From: Saccoglossus kowalevskii
Taxonomy: Eukaryota > Hemichordata > Enteropneusta > Harrimaniidae
DNA length: 53,523 bases
Reading direction: 5' to 3'
Assembly (NCBI RefSeq): GCF_000003605.2
Contig: NW_003125899.1
Span: 43,522-97,044, forward strand
A program made the translations under genes and the position numbers. How positions within the stretch are numbered: the first letter of the stretch is position 1; the number at the start of each line of letters is the position of its first letter. Shown piece after piece: positions 13,501 through 24,717 of this stretch. The notes under the pieces are model-generated. The model was not told the DNA's origin. It saw nothing but the letters and a program-made list of their open reading frames with translations, and made no database searches.

Positions 13501-16500
13501 AAAACTGACAAAGATTGAATGCAGTTCTCTCTGGGGGATAAACACATTTTTTTCTCAGCACAGTCAACGCTCACACCACAGATGACTAAAATTCTCAGGA
13601 ATTTGGACATCGTCTTTAATCTTAAGATATTCGGTTGATTATTGTTACATTAGTGGATAAGCAAATACTGTAATATAGTGTCCTTGTACTGATTGGATGT
13701 TCAGTGGGTGAAATAAATGATTCATGCACGAGCAGACCAGCTCATGAGACTGCAATGGTACGTACAGAGTAATAAAGAAATATTTGTCAACATTCATTTA
13801 ACAATTACTTTCAAAGTTGTCTTTTCTTTGTGAAGTTATAAACATATAAATGAGATTTTCCATCCTGTTTTTTCAGCACATCGGGTAACAATTGAAGTTT
13901 CAGCACAATACGCAAAAGACCCTGACCCAGAAAAGACTGAATTATTGTTTGTGATATAGTTGTATTGACAACAAACAATTTTGTTTGTGAATATGTTTAT
14001 TCTCATTATTTATTGATTCAAATTTGAATCAAATATCTATAAAATCTGAGCTACGGTAATGACACTTTTATAATGCTCAACACATTCTACAATGAATGAC
14101 TCATCATGTTTGTAGCAACCCAATCATAATATCAAACCCTTTGTTAACAGTCACACAATAAACTTTTATACCATTTATGTAAAAAGTCACAGAAATGTGT
14201 GATAAATGTTATACATTTCCTGTGATCACATTGGTGTTTTAATTAGTACTACAGTTTATTGCGCCCTTGGCTCAACTACCAGGTGTCTATGACATATTGT
14301 ACTAATTCTTTACAGTCACGATTTCATTTCAACCAAAAACCCATTCATGCTGTCAGTAAAGTTGTCACAAGGCAGAATTATTCAAGACCATTTCCTGCTT
14401 GAATATTAAAAAGGATGTTATATATTTTTCACAAAGGACACAAAGTTTGACTCTTTGGTGCAATATTTTACTTATTTTTTTTTATATTTTCCTATAATTT
14501 CTTTCTTAATTTAGGACCAAATGGACATAATCTTGCATTGGCTACAGATATTCAATTTTTGTTCTTCACAAAATAAATCCATATATTTTTATTAAAATCA
14601 GCAGCCAATGGGAAAGTATGTGCAGTTGATCTAAAAACAACAGAGATATTATAGAAAAATACATAAAAATCTATCAAACTTACATGCTACATTGAAATAA
14701 TCAATATCTCAATAATAATAATTTAAGGTAATTTATAAAACAATTATAATAACATCAGATTGGATTTATGAAAAATATAAAAATATTTTGTAATTTTAAA
14801 AATTCCTGGTTAATTGTTATTAAATATGTAAAAGTTTTTATTAATTCCTGGTATCATGTTTTTGGCTGTATTGTCAATACAATACTTTGCTGATACTGTA
14901 CTTTCTTTCAGCTGAAATTAATTTTCACTGAAAAGACATTTTTGGGTGTTTTGTACAGAATTTATTTTCACTGATTTTTGATGAGTTGATGTAAAATATA
15001 GGAAAAAAGAAATATTTGTTGGATTTGATTTTCAATAAATCACCCCTTCAGCAAAAATAGTGAAAATAAAGTCTTTTCCAGTATTGCATTATATTGACAA
15101 TACATTATCTATGGTAGTATTGCTATTATAGTGAGTCCATTACTCTTTGATTTTTAATTTCTTATTCCATTATATCTTTTATAAAGTTTTGTCATCATCT
15201 TATACAAATTCTTATTGTCCAATACACTTCTAATTTTACTCACCAATTTATCACCCTACTTCCCTGTGATAATAATAGAATAGACCTATCTATTTTTGTG
15301 TCTATTCAGTTCAAGTGTGTTTCCCAGGGCACATTGAGTATATTAACAATGCCTGGCTAAAGAAATAAACTACAATGTCAGTGAGCTTCTATTGTACTTT
15401 CCTCAAGGTACAAGTGCTAAATTTGGACGATTTACCTATACTGTGTTTGCTGTAATAGTAACGCATGCACTTGTGTAAATGACATAGCCTATAGCTACCT
15501 TGTATGAAATATCATATTTCAATGAATACATTAATGCAATATTTGCTTATATGTGCCTCTGATAGCGATTGGCTTCTAGTAAAGCAAATATGTTTAACAA
15601 AAACAGTAAATGCATAATTTATTCACTTGATTTTAATATCACTAAATTAATTCTATATGACCATGTAAAATTACTGTAGAACTCATTTTTTTTTGCTGAA
15701 AACCCATGAATTTGGAAACCTAGTAAATATGATACAATATCAATATAGTTCAATACTAGTGAAAATAAATGCTTTTACAATATTTTCACAGCATAGAGTC
15801 AAGTGACCCCCCTCCCCAACAAATCTACAACAAACAAGCAATGCAATAATAGGGAAAATAAATATATTTTAAATATATACATAGGTTTTACAAAGCAAGC
15901 ATCGATCACCCCCAGGAAATTTGTTAGTGTTAGCAGAAGAATAAATTTGTCAGTATGTCCTTAAAAGTTGGTGGTCATCATGAAAGCTGGTGCAGGATCA
16001 TTATGACACACATATGCGAGATTTGTGCAGATAAACAGTGATATTTTCCACAATGCAATTCACTCCCTCAGCGGCTAGCATGAATGAGATGTGTACTAAC
16101 TCATTAGAGACCATTGATGCGTTACAACCACTGAGTAAACCTTGATAGCATGTTGATCTGCGAAACAATCAAAGTCTCTTTTTTTTATTAATCTGAGACC
16201 CATATGCGCAGCGCACTGATTCTGGTTTATATATATTCCTCTGATTTGACTACGGTTAAATGAATTTGCCACAAGTTCAGTGTGGGAGTTCTTCTAAAAA
16301 TAGATCTGATGCAATCAGAATGCTGTTCAATACATGCAGACGTAGATATTGTTTGAGAACCGACTGTTACTTCTTTGTAACTTCAGTGATTTGTTGCATG
16401 CAAATCCCAAGGAAGTTCATTATCTGAACAAAGACCTTACTAATTATTTCACTGCCATGGCAGTTATAAATATATGTCCGTTACTATTCTATTTTTTTAC

Positions 16501-19500
16501 ATAAGTGTTTGTCTGAATTGAACAACTTCATGAATAAAGTAATAATCACATCTCACAATGCTTAGTGACACATGAATGAATGAATGAATAAATGAATGAA
16601 TGAATGAATGAATGAATGAATGAATGTCCATGTGTATATATCTAGTGAGTGACAATTCAACAGGTGGCTGTAGTGAGATATAATAGTTTGTGTTATTATA
16701 GAGACCCATCACAATGCATCAATATTCCTAAAAGTGAAAGGGGATGGGCTTATTTAGATTCATGTGTCAAGTACAGATTTGATTCAAATTGTGAAGAGAA
16801 GTGCAATGGTCAAACAACAACTACCTAGTCCTAACACGGCTGCTGAGCTTGGATGAAAACACTGACAGAACACCCCTTTTGAATTTAATTGAAAACACAG
16901 ACAAAGAAATTGGGCGTAAAAAAAGGACCCACCCAAATCAAGAGGGCAACTGTATGATGATGTCACTGTCACAACTTGCAAGCGTTGTAAACAAAATTAC
17001 AAATTAGAGCATTCATGATTATGGTTATAGCAAAAAATACTACCGGTAACCAAGAATAAACGACCATGCATTCAGACCAGAGAAACCATTTCTAGTAAGT
17101 GAAGCAATAGTTTACAGAAGTTACAAATTTGTTCAGTATAGAGTAAAATTGGTAAAGGCATGAACTTTTTTAATGGGATATGCTTTCATTTACTACTACA
17201 GATATGCATGCAAAATATTACATACACGTTGTAGGCATCAACTAAGTCTTTGTGATTGGTTAATTAGTTTTCAACTAAGGCTTTGTGATTGGTTAATTAG
17301 TTTTCAACCATCATATGAAATTTGAAAAAACATTTATAAATATTTTATTAAATAAAACAAAGGAATATCAGAATGATGTAATTATTTAATGAAATGAAAC
17401 AACCGATTTATGAATTTTATTTCGATTTAATTTTAACTTATTTTACTTGTCTTATTGGTGAATATAGCAAATAATGAATGTATGAATACAAGGTGTACAA
17501 AATTTAATCAATTTAACACCCACATGTAGTAGCAGGGGGATTTATTTATAATGGTACACAATACAACAATCATGTCCAGCAACAACTGTATTCTTTACAT
17601 GGACATGATTTGAGTCACACATGGGTTGCGCAAGACTAGAAAACACACCACAGCATATTGTGTACACCTTTAGCAGTTCAAATCTTCGTGGTTAATCCCA
17701 CTGTGGCTCAGTGATCCGTGCCACCCCCGCACTTCACAATGGTTGCTTTCAGTGGCAACTCCACGCAAAACCTGAGAGAAAATGCTCACCTGGATAATTT
17801 GCATTATGAGTCGTTCAATAGAGAAAAAACATAGCTATTTGTCACGGAAAATCACATGATGATGAGGAATATCAAAGTGAATAAGTTATCCAGGATAGGG
17901 AATCATCAATATTGTCAATGCTGATTCATTCTTAAATTGCTCAATCTCATTCTAAATGCATTACCATGAAAACAATAAAAAACTAAACATTCATATTTTC
18001 TGTTGTAGATCTGTCTTTCAATTACTTGATAATCAATAATCCATTTGTTTACACATACTCATTCGGAAAGAACTATTGTCAGAATAAATTAGAGACAAAG
18101 TGTCAAGGCAGCAAAGACTAATATGTCATACACACAAAGTTTTTCACAAAGAAAACGGCGTCACCGATAATACCAAGGTGACCACTTTTATCTGCCGCCC
18201 ACAAAAACAACAAGTGCCGATATATGCAGAGAGAATCTAAATAACATGCCAATACCAATACAACGGCTTTCCTTGGATCACATTGTGAAAAAAACAGACG
18301 TCACATGTTGTTGACATGCACCCCTTGAATCAGCAATAATGGTGGCTCAGTGATCCGTAGTGCCCAGACTCAGGCACATGCAGCAACAACTCTCGTCAGT
18401 GACCAAGAAAATACACTATTATGTAACTGATAAAACAGAGCCAATGCAATTTACTTAAGGAACAATAAAGGCATGAAGCGAATAATTACTGATTATTTTT
18501 GTATGCAGATCACACACTAATCCTCAACTTATTTAACTTTAATAATCCTTTGATTGCCAAAGTAAACTTTTGTCACCATCAGAAATTTAAACCTACATAA
18601 TTTTTTTTCATATTTTTTCTGAAATTTTGATCAAGACTTGTAGCCAGTTGGAAATCATTCCATTTGGTTCAAAATTATCAAAAAAATATCAAAAAATACC
18701 AAAAAAATACCAAAAAAAATACCAAAAAATATCAAAAAAATACCAAAAAAATACCAAAAAATACCACGAAAAATACCAAAAAAAAACAAAAAATACCAAA
18801 AAAATACCAAAAAATACAAAAAAATACTAAAAAATACTAAAAAAAATACAAAAAAATACAAAAAAAATACTAAAATATACAAACATATACCAAAAAAATA
18901 CCAAAAAATCATCAAAATGTTGAACCAAAATTTAGGCAGGAATAATGATGGAATTCATAGGTTTAACAAGAAAATGTTTAAACATGATACTGCAACATTC
19001 AAAAGATATATAGATTTGTACTTGTCATCAATTAATATTTGTCTAATTTGCTAATAACATACATTTAAATCAATAATACATTTATTTTTTAAACTGCCAA
19101 GTATTAATACCAGCACTTGATAAATAATTCATAAAATTATATGAAAGTGAGCCAAGCTCCATCACCAATTGAATAATCAATTCTGCTAAAACTATATTTG
19201 CAGAAAAGCAAATAACGTGCATTTAGCAGTTTACGCACGCACATGACGATATATCAAAAACTCTCCTTCAAACCTGGTACACAGTGTCATTTGTCATTCA
19301 ATGGTAAACACTACAGTGCAGGCATACAGATGAATTGTCTGCGGCATGGAACTTCCATGCTCCAACTCTTCATCAGAGGTCATGGGGTCACACTACTGAA
19401 TGAGAAGGTTAGCAGCCTCGAAGACAGTATCCCACAGTGTTTTATTTATAAGGTTCTCTGTGCCTGTCATCAATAGACAATAACCATGTGTTTACAACAT

Positions 19501-22500
19501 AAAACCTATACATACATCTCATAATTTTTAATGAAGAAGACAAACATATATTTCAGTCAAAAGAATTTATTCAGTGGAACTCAATAACCATCAAAGCAAC
19601 ATTACAACAATATAGTTGCTTTGTAATGAAAATAACAGTTTTAAACTAGACATTCTGTCAATTTTTAAAGCGTGACAAGACTCAGACATTGTTGACTTGG
19701 ACAACAAATTATATGTATCATTTCCAGTTATTGTGTGAAGTAATTTTAAAGAATCTCACTTCATTTTATACCAATGCAAATTTGAAATTCTATCAAGTAA
19801 ATGTAGATAGAAACAAAAAAGTGTTGAAGCTATTTACACTGATAATTCCTATCTGTGCTACATTATTTGTATATATATTTACAATGACTACTATGAGGCA
19901 ATTATTATTGACTGGGTATTCAACACCAAGATTACTCATTTTCGTATTAGGATACACATTTTAAAACTTATTGAGTCATTATCACTGATGTACATGTTAT
20001 ACGAGTGATGTTACACAGCAATTAACACGCATTAGTATGTATGTGGTAAAGAAAGTGCTCAACTTTAAATGCATCTTGTGAAAATGCACATTTATATTAT
20101 ATTTTGACCAAAAACTAATTTATAACTTGTATATTTTAGCCTTGGTGAAACTGAAAGTAAAGCTACTGTAATTGCTGGAAACAACACACATTAAATATGC
20201 TGGCATTTATAGAGTTAATAATATGTACATAGTTAAGGTCACTGAACAAAGGAAATCAAGTGTACTATACTGCACCATGCTGTGGTTTCCATGGCAACAG
20301 AGCATATAATGGGCACAGATGTTACAATCATTCTAATATAGACACATACACCTATGTGCTATCCACTCCACTGTACAAGGTGAAAGTATGCAACTACCCT
20401 GGTGTAAAACCTCCACTGCACCCTGGTGAAACCGTGCATCCTCTGCACCCTGGTGATACCATGCATCCTCTGCACCCTGGTAAAACCATGCATCATCTGC
20501 ACCCTGGTGAAACCATGCATCCTCTGCACCCTGGTGAAACCATGCATCATCTGCACCCTTGTGAAACCATGCATAATCTGCACCCTGGTGAAACCATGCA
20601 TCATCTGCACCCTAGTGAAACCATGCATCCTCTGCACCCTGGTGAAACCATGCATCATCTGCACCCTGCTGAAACCATGCATCATCTGCACCCTAGTGAA
20701 ACCTTGCATCCTCTGCACCCTGGTGAAACCGTGCACCCTCTGCATGCTGGTAAAACCGTGCATCCTCTGCACCCTGGTAAAACCATACATCCTTCTTATC
20801 CTTGCGAAACCATGCATCCTCTGTACCCTGGTAAAACATGCATCCTCTGTACCCTGGTGAACCCATGCACCCTCTGCGCCCTAGTGAAACCATGCAACCT
20901 CTGCACCCTGGTGAAAGCTAGCATCCTTTGTATCCTGGTGAAACCATGCATCCTCTGCACCCTGGTGAAACCATGCATCCTCTGCACCCTGGGGAAACCT
21001 TGCATCCTCTGTACCCTAGTGAAACCATACATCCTCTGCACCCTGGTTAAACCATGTATCCTTTGTATCCTGGCGAAACCGTGCATCTACTGCACACTGG
21101 TGAAACCATGCATCCTTTGTATCCTGGTGAAACCATACATCCTATGTACCCTGGTGAAACCATGCATCCTTTGTATCCTGGTAAAACCATACATCCTCTG
21201 CACCCTGGTAAAACCATGCATCCTTTGTATCCTGGTTAAACCATGTATCCTTTGTATCCTGGCGAAACCGTGCATCTACTGCACACTGATGAAACCATGC
21301 ATCCTTTGTATCCTAGTGAAACCATGCATCATATGTACCCTGTTGAAACCATGCATCCTCTGAGCCCTGGTAAACCCATGCATCCTCTGCACCCTGGTGA
21401 AACCTTGCACCTCTGCACCCTGGTGAAATCATGCTTCCACTGCACCCTGGTGAAACCTTGCATCCTCTGCACCCTGGTGAAACCTTGCATCCTCTGCACC
21501 CTGGTGAAACCATGCATCCTCTGCACCCTGGGGAAACCTTGCATCCTCTGTACCCTAGTGAAACCATACATCCTCTGCACCCTGGTAAAACCATGCATCC
21601 TTTGTATCCTGGTTAAACCATGTATCCTTTGTATCCTGGCGAAACCGTGCATCTACTGCACCCTGGGGAAACCTTGCATCCTCTGTACCCTAGTGAAACC
21701 ATACATCCTCTGCACACTGGTGAAACCATGCATCCTTTGTATCCTGGTGAAACCATGCATCCTATGTACCCTGTTGAAACCATGCATCCTCTGAGNNNNN
21801 NNNNNNNNNNNNNNNNNNNNNNNNNNNNNNNNNNNNNNNNNNNNNNNNNNNNNNNNNNNNNNNNNNNNNNNNNNNNNNNNNNNNNNNNNNNNNNNNNNNN
21901 NNNNNNNNNNNNNNNNNNNNNNNNNNNNNNNNNNNNNNNNNNNNNNNNNNNNNNNNNNNNNNNNNNNNNNNNNNNNNNNNNNNNNNNNNNNNNNNNNNNN
22001 NNNNNNNNNNNNNNNNNNNNNNNNNNNNNNNNNNNNNNNNNNNNNNNNNNNNNNNNNNNNNNNNNNNNNNNNNNNNNNNNNNNNNNNNNNNNNNNNNNNN
22101 NNNNNNNNNNNNNNNNGCACCCTGGTGAAATCATGCATCCTCTGCACCCTGAAGAAACCTTGCACCTCTGCACCCTGGTGAAATCATGCATCCTCTGCAC
22201 CCTGGTAACTTGCATCCTCTCCACACAGGTGAAACCATGCATCCTCTGCACCCTGGAGAAACCTTGCACCTCTGCACCCTAGTGAAATCATGCATCCTCT
22301 GCACCCTAGAGAAACCTTGCCCCTCTGCACCCTGGTGAAACCATGCATACTATACACCCTGGAGAAACCTAGCACCTATTCATCCTGGTAAACCCATGCA
22401 TCCTCTGCACACTGGTGAAACCTTGCATCCTCTGCACGCTGGTGAAATCATGCATCCTCTGCACCCTGGGAAACCTTGCACCTCTGAACCCTGGTGAAAT

Positions 22501-24628
22501 CATGCATCCTCTGCACCCTAGAGAAACCTTGTACCCTATGCACCCTGAAGAAACCTTGCACTTCTGTACCCTAGTGAAACCATGCATCCTCTGCACCCTA
22601 GAGAAACATTGCACCTCTGCACCCTGGTAAAACCTTGCATCCTTTGTATCCTGGTGAAACCATGTAACCTCTGCACCCTGGTAAAACTTTGTATCCTGGT
22701 GAAACAATGCATCCTCTGCACCCTAGAGAAACCTTGCACCTCTGCACCCTGGTAAAACCTTGCATCCTTTGTATCCTGGTGAAATCATGCAACCTCTGCA
22801 CCCTGGTGAAAGCTTGCATCTTTTGTATCCCAGTGAAATCTTGCATCCTCTGCACCCTGGTGAAACCTTGCATCCTCTGCATCCTGGTGAAATCATGCAT
22901 CCTCTGCACCCTGGGAAACCTTGCACCTCTGTACCCTGGTGAAACCATGCATCCTCTGCACCCTAGAGAAACCTTGCCCCTCTGTACCCTGGTGAAACCA
23001 TTTATCCTATACACCCTGGAGAAACCTAGGACCTCTTCACCCTGGTAAACCCATGCATCCTCTGCACACTGCTGAAACCTTGCATCCTCTGCACGCTGGT
23101 GAAACCATGCATCCTCTGCACCCTGGGAAACCTTGCACCTCTGAACCCTGGTGAAATCATGCATCCTCTGCACCCTGGGGAAACCTTGCACCTCTGAACC
23201 CTAGAGAAACCTTGTATCCTATGCACCCTGAAGAAACCTTGCACTTCTGTACCCTGGTGAAACAATGCATCCTCTGCACCCTAGAGAAACATTGCACCTT
23301 TGCACCCTGGTAAAACCTTGCCTCCTTTGTATCCTGGTGAAACCATGTAACCTCTGCGCCCTGGTAAAACTCTGTATCCTGGTGAAACAATGCATCCTCT
23401 GCACCCTAGAGAAACCTTGCACCTCTGCACCCTGGTAAAACCTTGCATCCTTTGTATCCTGGTGAAATCATGCAACCTCTGCACCCTGGTGAAAGCTTGC
23501 ATCCTTTTTATCCCAGTGAAACCTTGCATCCTCTGCACCCTGGTGAAACCATGCATACTCTGCACCCTGGTGAAACCATGCATCCTCTGCACTCTAACAC
23601 ATCAGTGTGTGACTTTTTTTGCCGAACAGTGAAAACATGAGTGAGAGACAAGACAATGTACTGTAGTGACTATAAATAGAAGCTGGGCGTAACGCAGAAT
23701 GAAAGAATATGTTGAATACAATTCACAAAGGGAAAATGACCTTTAGCAATATCAACAATTGTTTGACACTGAACATAGACAGTATGCAAATGGTGCCCAC
23801 AATGACCACCAGAAGCTGTTATCCACAAGTTAATGAAAGGATACATAATACGTATAATTCATAATTGTCGTTTTTATAAAACAATGAAAAAATGAAGCAC
23901 AGAATAATACAAGTATTAAAAATATCAAAACAGCAGAATTATAAAAGACTGGTAGTCATTATTGATGTCCTGGCATCAGTTCAATTATAGGATTAATCAC
24001 TTTCACCTGAAATTCAAAATCAATGGTAATCAACTGATTATTCGTTTTTTTAAGTATAATACAAACTTGATTTGATAAGGAAATAGAATGACACCTGTTG
24101 GACTGGTAATTATATCAAACTAGAAATCATACTGTATTTGTTCTATTAGAAGCGCATCTCTAATAGAAGTGCATATAAACCAAAAAGTGCATGTATTGTA
24201 TATTGATTGACAAGCTGTTAGCAATCCACTGACTTGAAATAAACAATGGACACAATACAAGACAAACATGAAGAGTGAAATACAATTTGACTTATAATCT
24301 ACAGTACTGTACTGTAAATGTATTAATTATTCACTGGGTTTTAATTTTGGCACATTTTGCTGTGAGTGAAATCTGCTGAAATTGAATTCATTTAAAAGTA
24401 AAAATGACCACAGAACTCATAGTTTTACTAATAAATACAGCAAATATGCTCTCAAAATGTCAAAATGCAATGCTATTTTAAAAGTGTAATTTGATTTTTT
24501 ATGGAAATTTACCTGCAATGGGGAGGGGATGTTTAAAAAATAATAATTTAATAATTGACAAATTCATCAATGCAATCAATGCAATAATTTAATCAATACA
24601 AGAATTTGAACCAAAACAGAGACGTGAA

Positions 24629-24717
<89 letters not shown>

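Noticed and set aside
16497-16712. ORF with HSFIHSFI repeats
   Set aside because: Caused by the AATG microsatellite.
17695-18410. GTGGCTCAGTGATCCGT at 17702 and 18352 as tRNA-derived SINE A boxes
   Set aside because: The A-box-like phrase occurs twice, but no properly spaced B box follows and no tRNA fold is visible.
18627-18915. Lys/Tyr-rich and Phe/Tyr-rich ORFs on opposite strands
   Set aside because: Translation of an A-rich low-complexity tract.
20260-21363. Long plus-strand ORF of 367 residues (MHPLHPGET / CILCTLVKP repeats) and many overlapping ORFs on both strands
   Set aside because: All are generated by a 27-bp minisatellite that lacks stops in five frames. There is no splice or codon evidence, and the ORF changes repeat frame midway.
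21613-22282. ORFs running through the N gap with X residues
   Set aside because: Unknown bases cannot support a reading frame.
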